From Yeosuana aromativorans (lineage in GTDB: Bacteria > Bacteroidota > Bacteroidia > Flavobacteriales > Flavobacteriaceae), in contig NZ_BMNR01000002.1 of the NCBI RefSeq assembly GCF_014646655.1, forward strand, positions 337,942 through 401,941: a stretch of 64,000 bases of DNA, in the 5' to 3' direction. Below, in pieces: positions 17,041 to 26,074 of this stretch; position 1 is the stretch's first letter; every line of letters begins with the position of its first letter. The translations under genes and the position numbers were made by a program. Under the pieces are notes generated by a model, which saw only the letters and a program-made list of their open reading frames with translations, ran no database searches and had not been told where the DNA came from.

Positions 17041-18102
17041 CTACTTTTTTACTGATCTAAAATTAAATTTAGTTTTAAAAACAGGCACGTTCTTATAGCT
17101 AAGTGCCTTTCGCTCTATTAAGTGCCAAGAAAAATATCCAAATATTATTGAGATGATAACTGAATAAAACATTAAAAACAAGGTGTCCATTTTGAAATAA
17201 TACATTAACGTTTGCTGTATTGGAAAACTATAAATATAAATCCCGTAAGACATATCTCCAATTTTTCCAAAGTTACTCATAAAAGGAATAGGCATGAAGC
17301 CAATCAACAAAACTATTATTGTTAATAATATATGTTTCATTGAAGAGTAAAAATCAAAATAAATTGATAAAAACAAAACCAATGTAGCTATTAGCAATAA
17401 GATTTTTTTATTATTTATTTTTTCAAATTCAATTGATGCCAAAAAACTTCCAAAAATAAAAAAAGTACCCAAATTAAGGGTATCAAAAATATTCATCCCT
17501 AAAAATGAAGACCCGTCAAATCTTGTTCTGTAAAACACAAACGTAACATTAATGGTAATGAATAACATTAGAAGTAACCATTGAACATACTTTTTGTGAT
17601 TTTTAAAAAAAAACAAAACTGACAACCCAATATATAGGGTAAACTCATGCCTTATAGTCCATAAAGAACCATTAATGGCATGATATGGATTATTATCAAA
17701 AACCCCTTTAATACCAGATTGAAAACCGTACAGACTTAAGTTATATGGAAGATATGTGTAAACCTCCTTGTTTTTAAATAATGGCACTTCTCCTTGGTAC
17801 ATAAAAGGAGTAATAATTAGACAAATTAATAGAACAACTGCTAAAGCTGGAAAAAGCCTTAAGAACCTCTTTTTGTAATAATCTAAAAGATTTTTGCTGC
17901 GTGATAAGCTTTGAAAAATAAAATAGCCGCTTATTATAAAAAAGCCACTTAACCCAATTTGCGCAATAACAATTTGACCATTTGTAATTTGATAAATCCA
18001 TTGAGAACTTTCATGACTGCCCGATAGAGGGTACGCATGAGATACAACTACTAAAACAGCAAATAAAAATCTTAAAAAATCAAAATTATTATTTTTATGC
18101 AT
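17041..18102 (-). CDS. Membrane acyltransferase (acyltransferase 3 family)
   Basis: A 353-aa polytopic protein with about ten transmembrane helices. Family landmarks are FDFLRFLFAVLVVVSHAYPL (R...H in helix 1), IGLSGFFIISGYFIFQSLSR, and INGSLWTIRHEFTLYIGLSV, where the SLWT-x-x-x-E motif is strongly conserved in OafA/YrhL-like O-acetyltransferases. It likely acetylates, or otherwise acylates, a sugar hydroxyl of the glycan from the cytoplasmic face or during export. It sits 7 nt upstream of a GT2 gene and 15 nt downstream of another. Confidence 0.85.
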   Translation of the reverse strand: MHKNNNFDFLRFLFAVLVVVSHAYPLSGSHESSQWIYQITNGQIVIAQIGLSGFFIISGYFIFQSLSRSKNLLDYYKKRFLRLFPALAVVLLICLIITPFMYQGEVPLFKNKEVYTYLPYNLSLYGFQSGIKGVFDNNPYHAINGSLWTIRHEFTLYIGLSVLFFFKNHKKYVQWLLLMLFITINVTFVFYRTRFDGSSFLGMNIFDTLNLGTFFIFGSFLASIEFEKINNKKILLLIATLVLFLSIYFDFYSSMKHILLTIIVLLIGFMPIPFMSNFGKIGDMSYGIYIYSFPIQQTLMYYFKMDTLFLMFYSVIISIIFGYFSWHLIERKALSYKNVPVFKTKFNFRSVKK

Positions 18103-18117
18103 CCTTAAGATTTTCTG

Positions 18118-18897
18118 TTAAAATTTTTTAGGTTTATTGCTTATGAATTTTAAAAGAAACAAGAACCTTAATATCGCATACCAAACATCAAAAAATAGAT
18201 TTTTAATGGCATTCCAAAGGTTAAAAGCCAACCCTTTCAATACATTAGCTAATCCAATATCTTGATGCCATAATTGGTAATTGCCAACAACATCTTTTTT
18301 AAATCTGAAAAATAGTTGCTTTTTGGTTCTATTTATTTCGTAATTGAAAATTGAAGGCACAAAATCAATATCATAACCTGCCTTTAAAACCCTTACGGTC
18401 CATTCTTTATCCTCAAAAGTGGCAACATCTTCTTTAAAGGGATGTTTTTCCCAAACTTTTTTGTTAAAAACTGAGCCAGAAAAAATCAATCCTGATTTGT
18501 TTGGATCTTGTACTGCTGAAATATTGTTTATATAATTTTTATAATCATTGGAATTATGTAAACATCTTAGTCCGGCCAAATTGGGGTTTTCAACAAATTT
18601 GTTCTTTATCAACTTAAAAAAATCATGGCTCACCGGATAGGAATGGGCACTAAAAATGACCACTATAGGATTTTTGGCTTTGCTGGCCGCAAAATTGGCG
18701 CTGCCCCCATAAGAGAATTGTGTGATGGTTTCAAATCGGGCTTCATAGGTTTTGGCAACTTGTTCACTGGCATCAGTAGATAAATTATCGATTACCACCA
18801 CCTCATCAATGTCATCGGCATAGCGTTCTGTTAAGTTTTTCAACAAAAAAGACAAAGCGCCTGCTTGGTTTTTATTCCTGATGACTACTGATATCAT
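18118..18897 (-). CDS. Glycosyltransferase family 2
   Basis: A 259-aa GT2 protein. ISVVIRNKNQAGALSFLLKN, VVIDNLSTD and NPIVVIFSAHSYPVSHDFFK occupy the positions of the strand, nucleotide loop and metal site. The usual DxD is replaced by S-A-H at that position, as seen in rhamnosyltransferase-like GT2 proteins that lack a classical DxD. EDKEWTVRVLKAGYDIDFVP supplies the acidic catalytic motif. The C-terminal ~50 residues are hydrophobic and basic. The start codon shares one base with the stop of the upstream GT2 gene, so coupling is likely. Confidence 0.8.
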   Translation of the reverse strand: MISVVIRNKNQAGALSFLLKNLTERYADDIDEVVVIDNLSTDASEQVAKTYEARFETITQFSYGGSANFAASKAKNPIVVIFSAHSYPVSHDFFKLIKNKFVENPNLAGLRCLHNSNDYKNYINNISAVQDPNKSGLIFSGSVFNKKVWEKHPFKEDVATFEDKEWTVRVLKAGYDIDFVPSIFNYEINRTKKQLFFRFKKDVVGNYQLWHQDIGLANVLKGLAFNLWNAIKNLFFDVWYAILRFLFLLKFISNKPKKF

Positions 18898-19751
18898 TAT
18901 GATTTATTTGAAGTAAACTTGCCCAATAACCTTAAAGGCTTGCTTAGTATTTTGGCTATTTTGAATTCTATGGTTGATTTTGCTTTTAATTCATTACTCC
19001 TATACAAATTAACCAAAAAGAAAAGATACGCCTTGGTATTATCAAAATGCTTTATGTAAAGGTCTTTGTGCTTATGAATCACGTATTCCAAATTGGCTAT
19101 CCTATGTTTTTCTAACGTTTCGGTCAACATAGACTTTTTAGATTTTCTATAAAAAAACAAAAATTCCTCAACAACTTTATAGGTTTTTCCGTTTTCCAAT
19201 AAAGAAATCCAAAATTCCCAATCTTCAAAACCCTGTTTCATGCTTTCGTCATAGCCTCCCACTTCTTGCCAACTCGATTTTCGGTATAGTGACGTTGCTA
19301 CGATACAATTTTCAAAAAGTAGGGCATGATAGGTGGTCCCTCGTGGTTTTAGCTTATGAACCACATTTTTAATATGTTCCTCAAAAAACTTACTGTAACA
19401 AGTAACTATGGCTAATGAATCATTTTGTTCCAGTTCTGGAACAAGTTTTTCAAGAAACATTTCATGTAAAATATCATCAGCATCCAAAGGGAGAATCAAA
19501 GATCCTACAGCTACCTTAATTCCCGTATTTCTAGCATGACTCAATCCTCCATTTGATTGGGCTATGTATTTAAAACGCGTATCTTTTTGGGTCCAGGTTT
19601 TAGCAATGACTTCGATATTGTCTGGACTGCCATCATTTACGATGATACATTCCCAATGGGGATAGGTTTGGGCTAAAACAGAAGTTAAGGACTCCTCTAA
19701 AAAATGAGCCTGATTGTAACAAGGCACTATGATGGATACCAATGTGTTCAT
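18897..19751 (-). CDS. Glycosyltransferase family 2
   Basis: A 284-aa canonical GT2 enzyme: VSIIVPCYNQAHFLEESLTS, CIIVNDGSPDN, GLSHARNTGIKVAVGSLILP, LDADDILHEMFLE (DADD metal site) and MKQGFEDWEFWISLLENG (ED-x-E/W catalytic motif). It abuts GT2 genes on both sides (1-nt overlap downstream, no gap upstream), making three GT2 genes in a row. They differ enough in motif detail to be separate enzymes rather than a tandem duplication. Confidence 0.88.
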   Translation of the reverse strand: MNTLVSIIVPCYNQAHFLEESLTSVLAQTYPHWECIIVNDGSPDNIEVIAKTWTQKDTRFKYIAQSNGGLSHARNTGIKVAVGSLILPLDADDILHEMFLEKLVPELEQNDSLAIVTCYSKFFEEHIKNVVHKLKPRGTTYHALLFENCIVATSLYRKSSWQEVGGYDESMKQGFEDWEFWISLLENGKTYKVVEEFLFFYRKSKKSMLTETLEKHRIANLEYVIHKHKDLYIKHFDNTKAYLFFLVNLYRSNELKAKSTIEFKIAKILSKPLRLLGKFTSNKS

Positions 19752-20534
19752 CTAAAATTTATTTAAGAACCCTAACCGTACCAGCCATTGTATGATTCTT
19801 GATTTTTTTAAACCTGTTAAAATGTCTTTATATGTTATTACGTCTTCAATATCTTGTAAAAAAGGCTCATAGCTTGATCTTAACACCTGTTGTTTTTCCT
19901 TGAAAATGATACTGGCATTTGTAGCATCTGAGCTTACACCATCCAGATAAAACACTGATAAGGTTTTGTTTACATGCTTGTAGGAGGCTTGGTGTTTACA
20001 AACGGCATCCAAAAAAAACTTCCAATCTGATACAATTTTAAAATCCTCCTTAAACATCCCAACACTGTTGAACAGGTCTTTTTTTATAAAAGTGCCTGGA
20101 TGTGGCAGCGTATCTTTCACAAAATAAGAAAAAGACAAGGTGTCTGGATAGTTTTTTATGAAGGTTTTTGAGGCTTCAACGACCTTGATGTTAAAATAAA
20201 CCAGATCTTGGCCCGTTAGTTCCTTTTGATGGATTGCTAAAGTGTCGTCATTATAAAAATGGTCCCCGCTGTTCAAAAACAATATATAATCACCCGAAGC
20301 TTTTTGTATGCCCTTGTTCATTGCTTGATAAACACCACTATCAAGCTCACTAATCCAAAATGCAAACAATTCCTTGTTTTTTTCTATATATTCAAAACTT
20401 CCATCAGTAGATCCTCCATCAATAATTATATATTCAAACTCTTGGAAGGTTTGATTTATCACACTTTCCACAGTACTTTTTAAACCTTCAAGATTGTTAT
20501 AGTTTATCGTTATTATAGAAATAGTTGTTCTCAA
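19752..20534 (-). CDS. Glycosyltransferase family 2 (WcaA-like)
   Basis: A 260-aa GT2 enzyme of the group that includes colanic-acid and PGL glycosyltransferases. Motifs: ISIITINYNNLEGLKSTVES, YIIIDGGSTDGSFEYIEK, ISELDSGVYQAMNKGIQKAS (the SE-x-D-x-G-x-Y-x-A-M-N-K-G signature), YILFLNSGDHFYND, and PHPGTFIKKDLF. The W-x-S-E-x-D-x-G motif marks this subgroup, often hexosyl or N-acetylhexosaminyl transferases. A 30-nt gap separates it from the fusion gene upstream. Confidence 0.87.
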   Translation of the reverse strand: MRTTISIITINYNNLEGLKSTVESVINQTFQEFEYIIIDGGSTDGSFEYIEKNKELFAFWISELDSGVYQAMNKGIQKASGDYILFLNSGDHFYNDDTLAIHQKELTGQDLVYFNIKVVEASKTFIKNYPDTLSFSYFVKDTLPHPGTFIKKDLFNSVGMFKEDFKIVSDWKFFLDAVCKHQASYKHVNKTLSVFYLDGVSSDATNASIIFKEKQQVLRSSYEPFLQDIEDVITYKDILTGLKKSRIIQWLVRLGFLNKF

Positions 20535-20564
20535 ATTTTGTGTTTAACAAATAAAATAGTCAGA

Positions 20565-22097
20565 TTAATTTTCTTTTTCAACTTCTTTAATAAACTCATC
20601 AATAGAAAAAAAATATTTTTCTATCAAATATAAATTCCCGCTATCAAAATTCCACCATTTAATTTTTAACAATTTGGTTATAGTGCTTTCATCAAACCTG
20701 TATTTAATAATTTTAATGGGGTTTCCAACGGCAATAGCATAAGGAGGTATATCTTTTGACACTAATGCTCCAGCACCAATAACGGCTCCATCCCCAATAG
20801 TAACGCCATCTAAAACCGTCACATTCATTCCGATAAATACATCATTTCCTATTGTTATCTGTTTAAATTCATCAATCTTATTATTTAGACAAAGAGTTTG
20901 TCCGTTTTGTTTTGCTGTTGAGTAAAACATTGGATGGGTTGATATACCTTGTGTTGGATGTATTCCTCTGCCAGACATAAAGTTTGCTCCGATAGAACAA
21001 AACTTTCCAATTACAGTATTGTTAATAACTGAATTGTCTGAAATATATGTATAATTTCCAATTATTGAATTTGACAATCTAAATGGAGCATATACTTTAG
21101 TGTTTTTTCCCAAATAAGTTTTTATTTTGTCGCTATGGATACTTTTTTTTAAAACGATCTTTAATTCTGGAAAACCTTTAAAAACAATACTTCTGACTAA
21201 CTTTTTTAAATTTCCTTTTAAGCTTCTTTTAAATGGTTTTTGTTTGATCCCTTTGTAGAAATCCTTTATAATTTTTTCTCCCTTTTTGCTTTCAACAAAA
21301 TCAATTTTTTCTATCTCAATACTACTTGCTAAAGAGTTATGGTTAAATTCATTGTTTACTCCATTGTGAACGCCAGAATTATCAAACCCAATATTATTAA
21401 CCAAAGATTTGCTGGGAAAAAGTGTGAAACCATTTTTCAACAAAACTGATGCATGCCATTTTATGAACCAAGTATTCAATGAACCAGATATATTATTGGC
21501 CAATTGACTACTTAGATAATCTTCTCCAAACTTATCTAAATTAACTAAAAGATTTTTATTGTTGATTTCTTTCCATAAAGTTAAAGCATCATTATTAAAA
21601 TGTTTCCAAGACCTTTCCCAAGTTGCCCAACCCCAACATAAAGGCACATTATAAAAAAATGTTCCTTTTAATTGTTCCTTGTGTGGATACATATATCCTG
21701 AAATGTGCATCACCTTATCTTCATTTTCATAAAAAGTCAAAGCATCATTCATATAACTAAGAAAACCTATAGAAGTTACTATATCATCTTCCAGAACTAT
21801 AACTTTATGGTATTTCTTAATAATTTCAGTAACACCGTCTATTATCGAATTAGCTAGCCCTTTGTTTTCTTTGTGAATAGTTACAACAACTTTTTTAAAC
21901 CTATGTTCTTTCTTTGCTACTTCTGCAACTTGATAATTTTTTTTTAAATCATCAGGACTAATTTCTAATTTTGGTCCATCACAAAAAATGAATAACTCAG
22001 TCTCTTTTGCTTCTGGATTTAATGACAATGCATCCAACGTTTTTTTAATGTGATTAGGCCTGTTGTAGGCAAAAAGAATTACTGGTGATAAGGTCAT
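20565..22097 (-). CDS. Glycosyltransferase fused to a left-handed beta-helix acetyltransferase
   Basis: A 510-aa two-domain protein. Residues 1-310 form a GT-A glycosyltransferase: SPVILFAYNRPNHIKKTLDA, LFIFCDGPK, KVIVLEDDIVTSIGFLSYMN (EDD metal site) and LCWGWATWERSWKHF, as in the sugar-transferase group often seen in Bacteroidota glycan loci. Residues about 335-490 are a CatB-type hexapeptide acetyltransferase: IIGNYTYISDNSVINNTVIG repeats, FMSGRGIHPTQ, ITIGNDVFIGMNVTVLDGVT and IGAGALVSKDIPPYAIAVGN. No frameshift or stop separates them, so one polypeptide could add a sugar and acetylate it. Confidence 0.85.
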   Translation of the reverse strand: MTLSPVILFAYNRPNHIKKTLDALSLNPEAKETELFIFCDGPKLEISPDDLKKNYQVAEVAKKEHRFKKVVVTIHKENKGLANSIIDGVTEIIKKYHKVIVLEDDIVTSIGFLSYMNDALTFYENEDKVMHISGYMYPHKEQLKGTFFYNVPLCWGWATWERSWKHFNNDALTLWKEINNKNLLVNLDKFGEDYLSSQLANNISGSLNTWFIKWHASVLLKNGFTLFPSKSLVNNIGFDNSGVHNGVNNEFNHNSLASSIEIEKIDFVESKKGEKIIKDFYKGIKQKPFKRSLKGNLKKLVRSIVFKGFPELKIVLKKSIHSDKIKTYLGKNTKVYAPFRLSNSIIGNYTYISDNSVINNTVIGKFCSIGANFMSGRGIHPTQGISTHPMFYSTAKQNGQTLCLNNKIDEFKQITIGNDVFIGMNVTVLDGVTIGDGAVIGAGALVSKDIPPYAIAVGNPIKIIKYRFDESTITKLLKIKWWNFDSGNLYLIEKYFFSIDEFIKEVEKEN

Positions 22098-22120
22098 AAA
22101 AGATATTATTTACACTAAAA

Positions 22121-23053
22121 TTAAAAAAGTTTCTTTCTAAGCCTAACCAAAGGAAAGTATTTTATACAAAGTTTTGATAACAAAAGCCTTGGATTTTTAA
22201 AAAAAACAGACATCCAATAGGATATGTTCTTAAACAAGCTTGCTTCTTGATTATACCTTAAAGTCCATAAATAATTCAACAATGTATCAATTTTATGATT
22301 GGATATCCCATTAGCCACACACCAAAACAAAAGTGATTCATAACATTTAAGCTTATTTTTTTTATACAATTCTTCATTATTGAAAACATTAGTATGATGA
22401 ACCCCCCGCATTGCTAAAGGTTGGTTTATAATACCTGCTTGCAAACAACATTTCAAGGACATTCGTAAAATAAGATTAGTGTCCTCAGCAACCTCTAACG
22501 ACTCATCAAAATAACCAACTTTATTGAAAATGTTTTTTTTAACGGTTAAGCCGTCTATGGAGAAGTGTCCGTTTTTGTAATAAAGCAAATCTTCAAAAAG
22601 ATTATTGGATTTAATGCTTTTATTAACAGAGGTTAACTTTAAACTTTCTTTTTCTGAGATTGAAGCATCTCTATAAAAATGAACCCCAATAGCATTGTAA
22701 ACCCCTTCTATTGAATCATCTGATTCAAAAATAATTTTATCGTTAGAAAATCTATTTTCCAAATAAAAATCATCAGCATCTATAAAGGCAATATAATTTC
22801 CGGTTGTTTTTTTAATCCCTAAATTTCTACTGGCAGAACGCCCTTTATTGCTTTTGTTTTCGTGGTGGTATACTTTTATTTTTGGGTTAGTCTCTTGAAG
22901 GCCTTCGAGAATCTGTTCGGTTGCATCGGTACTTCCATCATTTACAACAACAATTTCTATAACATCAGGTTGCTGCAAAACAGACATGACAGCTTTTTCT
23001 ATGTAGCTTTCACAATTATAAACAGGTATGATTACAGAGACCGAAAACTTCAT
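22121..23053 (-). CDS. Glycosyltransferase family 2
   Basis: A 310-aa GT2 enzyme with all usual features: VSVIIPVYNCESYIEKAVMS, IVVVNDGSTDATEQILE, NKGRSASRNLGIKKTTGNYI and AFIDADDFYLENRF (DADD metal site), plus ESLEVAEDTNLILRMSLKC. The C-terminal 60 residues are basic and aromatic, probably membrane-associated. It overlaps the FkbM methyltransferase gene by 4 nt, and is the first dedicated glycosyltransferase after the exporter genes in transcription order. Confidence 0.88.
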   Translation of the reverse strand: MKFSVSVIIPVYNCESYIEKAVMSVLQQPDVIEIVVVNDGSTDATEQILEGLQETNPKIKVYHHENKSNKGRSASRNLGIKKTTGNYIAFIDADDFYLENRFSNDKIIFESDDSIEGVYNAIGVHFYRDASISEKESLKLTSVNKSIKSNNLFEDLLYYKNGHFSIDGLTVKKNIFNKVGYFDESLEVAEDTNLILRMSLKCCLQAGIINQPLAMRGVHHTNVFNNEELYKKNKLKCYESLLFWCVANGISNHKIDTLLNYLWTLRYNQEASLFKNISYWMSVFFKNPRLLLSKLCIKYFPLVRLRKKLF

Positions 23054-23940
23054 TTCACAGATTTATAGGCATATATTATCCCTGAAATAGATGAAAATCG
23101 TTTAGAAAAATATTCAAAACCAGACTCCTCAAGAATTTTTTCAATCATTTCGGTTCCTTTATCATGCCATTCCATCAACAAAACATCAATTTCATCAATA
23201 ACACCAGTCTCCTTTAAGCTCTCTAAAATCTCATATTCCGCCCCTTCACAATCCATTTTTACTATCACTTTCAATGGGCTATTTTGGTTTATGATTTCTA
23301 AAATCTCTGAAGAAGCTTCATTTATATTAACAGATATTTCTTTTGCAGATTTGTTTTTAGAATAACTAGGGCTCAGTTTGCCTCTAATTCCAGTGTTACC
23401 TTTTACGTTTCGGTCAAATAAAAATTTTTCCTCTCTTTTGTGCTTTCCTAATCCAACATTTTTAATGGCATCTACTTTACATATTTTGGTATTGAGTTGA
23501 AAATTAAGCTTGGCTTGTTCATAGGTTATTGTTACGGGTTCAAAAGCGATTATCTTTTCTATGTAACTAAATGTTGAAAAAAATAACGATGTTATGCCAA
23601 TGTTACATCCAATGTCTATTAAAATGGATTTTTTTGTAGTTGTGTAATGATAATCATCATTGATGAAAACTTCGTTTAAAATATGGAATTCCTCCAAGCT
23701 TTCTATGTAAATATTCAAATTTGAAAAACTAACCATGAAGCCCTGCTCATGGTTTTTAATTTCAAAGTCTCGGTACTTGTTCTCTAAATTTAAAATATAG
23801 TTTTGGGCCAATATGATTATGTTGAAATTATTTAAATGACTGTACTTTGTTAAAGGCCTCAACAGTTCCTCACGCTTGGTCTTTTTACTTTGAATATTAT
23901 ACCCTAATTTATTGATGATCTTGTATAAAATGCGTTTCAT
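23050..23940 (-). CDS. FkbM-family methyltransferase
   Basis: A 296-aa SAM-dependent O-methyltransferase. The SAM-binding motif I is ILIDIGCNIGITSLFFSTFS, followed by IIAFEPVTITYEQAKLNFQL, and the FkbM-typical KVIVKMDCEGAEYEILESL (D-C-E-G-A-E). About 120 N-terminal residues precede the Rossmann domain. Its start overlaps the end of the Wzt-like ATPase gene by 4 nt. In ABC-exported O-antigens a methyl group on the terminal sugar can act as the chain-end signal recognised by Wzt; the tight linkage makes that role plausible here, but it is inference. Confidence 0.85.
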   Translation of the reverse strand: MKRILYKIINKLGYNIQSKKTKREELLRPLTKYSHLNNFNIIILAQNYILNLENKYRDFEIKNHEQGFMVSFSNLNIYIESLEEFHILNEVFINDDYHYTTTKKSILIDIGCNIGITSLFFSTFSYIEKIIAFEPVTITYEQAKLNFQLNTKICKVDAIKNVGLGKHKREEKFLFDRNVKGNTGIRGKLSPSYSKNKSAKEISVNINEASSEILEIINQNSPLKVIVKMDCEGAEYEILESLKETGVIDEIDVLLMEWHDKGTEMIEKILEESGFEYFSKRFSSISGIIYAYKSVK

Positions 23941-25175
23941 GATAAGGGTTTTTCTGAAATTTTTACGTTGGGAACAATAGGCGACTTAAGAGAGGTATTT
24001 GCCAACAACTCGTTATTTAAGTTTGAAATTTGAAACCTGGCACAATTTTCCATCCAAAATAACACCTGTCTCATCTTGTTATGGATATAGATGATCATGG
24101 TATATTCTCCCAAAACCAATCGTGGGTTCTCTATTGAAATGTTTATATGTGATTTGTTCTTTTTTATTATGAGTGCGGGTTTATCAAAATTCATTTTGTA
24201 ATGTAAGACAAAATCCTCCATTTGATTAACCACCGCCAAATCAATATAAACTTCTTGTTCACAATCTGATAAATTATCAAAATCAATATCTAAGCGTAAC
24301 GTTTCTCCGAATGCGTATACATTTTTTTGACTAACATTTACTTTAAAATCTGGATTGTTTTTTTTTAAAACAAAATCGGTTTTATTATTCTTTAAGTAAA
24401 ACTCAACAGATGCATTGGCGCTGCCTTCAAAAATTACGTTCCCTTGATCTAAAACCATTGCTCTGGTACACAAACTTTGTACCGCCGCCATATTATGGCT
24501 CACAAACAAAACCGTACGACCGTCTCCCCTGCTAATATCCTGCATCTTGCCAATGGCCTTTTTTTGAAATTCGGCATCCCCAACCGCCAACACCTCATCA
24601 ATCACCAAAATTTCGGGTTCTAAAAAAGCAGCTACTGCAAAAGCCAATCGTACCGTCATTCCTGAACTATAACGTTTTACGGGTGTATCAATATAACGTT
24701 CACAGCCCGAAAAATCAATAATCTCATCAATTTTTGAGGCAATTTCCTTTTTGGTCATCCCCAAAATGGCACCATTTAAATAAATGTTTTCCCGTCCAGT
24801 CATTTCCCCGTGAAAGCCTGTCCCCACTTCCAACAAGGACGCAATGCGACCTCTGGTTTTAATGTTTCCCGTTGTGGGACTGGTAACTCTTGACAATATT
24901 TTCAAAAGGGTTGATTTACCGGCTCCATTCTTTCCAATAATACCCAAAACCTCACCTCGCTGAACTTCAAAATTAATATCCTGCAGCGCCCATACATAGT
25001 CTGAAGTCCCCTTTTTACTTCTGTCATTGACTTCGCCTATCTTTAAATAAGGATCTTCTTTGCCACGTATGTTATGCCACCAACGGTTTAAGTCATGACT
25101 AAGGGTACCTGTGCCAACCAAACCCAATCGGTATTGTTTGCTAATATTTTCGGCTTTTAAAATGATATCTTTCAT
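23937..25175 (-). CDS. wzt: Polysaccharide ABC transporter ATPase with C-terminal carbohydrate-binding domain (Wzt-like)
   Basis: A 412-aa ATPase. Walker A is IIGKNGAGKSTLLKIL near residue 80, the signature is KRYSSGMTVRLAFAVAAF, Walker B is EILVIDEVLAVGD, and the H-loop is VLFVSHNM. A 35-residue insertion before the first core strand (containing RWWHNIRGKEDPY) is common in Wzt of teichoic and O-antigen exporters. Residues about 255-400 form a beta-rich domain (LRLDIDFDN, YIDLAVVNQ, GEYTMIIYIHN) matching the Wzt C-terminal glycan-binding fold. It is separated by 2 nt from the permease gene and powers glycan transfer across the inner membrane. Confidence 0.9.
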   Translation of the reverse strand: MKDIILKAENISKQYRLGLVGTGTLSHDLNRWWHNIRGKEDPYLKIGEVNDRSKKGTSDYVWALQDINFEVQRGEVLGIIGKNGAGKSTLLKILSRVTSPTTGNIKTRGRIASLLEVGTGFHGEMTGRENIYLNGAILGMTKKEIASKIDEIIDFSGCERYIDTPVKRYSSGMTVRLAFAVAAFLEPEILVIDEVLAVGDAEFQKKAIGKMQDISRGDGRTVLFVSHNMAAVQSLCTRAMVLDQGNVIFEGSANASVEFYLKNNKTDFVLKKNNPDFKVNVSQKNVYAFGETLRLDIDFDNLSDCEQEVYIDLAVVNQMEDFVLHYKMNFDKPALIIKKNKSHINISIENPRLVLGEYTMIIYIHNKMRQVLFWMENCARFQISNLNNELLANTSLKSPIVPNVKISEKPLS

Positions 25176-25177
25176 GG

Positions 25178-26074
25178 TTAAACCGTATCTATAAATTGCT
25201 TCTCTGTCTTGTTAAATACAACTAAACCAAATAAAAAAACAATAACAGCAATGGCAGATGCATATAATAGTTTTGAAATGGAAAACGAACCTGCTCCCAA
25301 GGTCATATTTCTAAATAATTCTATAACGCTGGTCATGGGGTTGTATTCTATAACAGAACCAACCCAATTGGGCAACCTACCTTGATTTACCTTGTCTTGG
25401 ATCAAAGTTAACGGATACATGACTGCAGACCCATACATCAATAATTGCACACCAAACCCTACCAAAAAGCTTAAGTCGCGATATTTAGTGGTCATGGATG
25501 ATATGATCATGCCAAATCCCAATCCTAACAAGGCCATGATTAAAACCACCAAAGGCAGCCAAACAATTGCCAATGTTGGCGCAGTGTTAAATGCTGTAGT
25601 AGTAAAAAAAACAAAATAGACATAGAAACACACAAAAACCAATAATTGGATACCAAACTTGATTAGGTTTGACAAAACAGTAGACATTGGCATAATAACC
25701 CTGGGAAAATACACTTTCCCAAAAATACCTTGATTTTTTTTAAATGTATCACTAGTGCCATTCAGACAATTACTAAAATAATTCCAAGAGGTAATACCTG
25801 CTAAATTGAACAAAAAAGAAGGAATTCCGTTGCCCGTCTCAATATTGGCGATATTATTAAATACCAATGTAAAAATAACCGAAGTAAATAACGGTTGAAT
25901 AAAGTACCACAAAGGTCCTAAAATGGTTTGCTTGTACATGGTAATGACATCTCGTTTTACAAACAACAACAACAAATCACGGTAGTACCAAATCTCCTTA
26001 AAATTAAGATTGATAGCCCGCCTTTTTGGGGAAATTGTGTAAAGCCAATTGGATTCTTCCGATGAATTGCTCAA
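25178..26074 (-). CDS. wzm: Polysaccharide ABC transporter permease (Wzm-like)
   Basis: A 298-aa ABC-2 type membrane protein with six hydrophobic helices. Recognisable segments are LLLLFVKRDVITMYKQTILG and PLWYFIQPLFTSVIFTLVF at the amphipathic N-terminus, SWNYFSNCLNGTSDTFKKN, and YNPMTSVIELFRNMTLG near the C-terminus, all standard for Wzm/TagG proteins. No in-frame ATG precedes these motifs, so the start is taken as the TTG at 26074, with the caveat that the N-terminal ~10 residues may differ. Its gene opens the 26-kb block of closely packed genes and lies behind a 290-nt spacer. Confidence 0.9.
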   Translation of the reverse strand: MSNSSEESNWLYTISPKRRAINLNFKEIWYYRDLLLLFVKRDVITMYKQTILGPLWYFIQPLFTSVIFTLVFNNIANIETGNGIPSFLFNLAGITSWNYFSNCLNGTSDTFKKNQGIFGKVYFPRVIMPMSTVLSNLIKFGIQLLVFVCFYVYFVFFTTTAFNTAPTLAIVWLPLVVLIMALLGLGFGMIISSMTTKYRDLSFLVGFGVQLLMYGSAVMYPLTLIQDKVNQGRLPNWVGSVIEYNPMTSVIELFRNMTLGAGSFSISKLLYASAIAVIVFLFGLVVFNKTEKQFIDTV

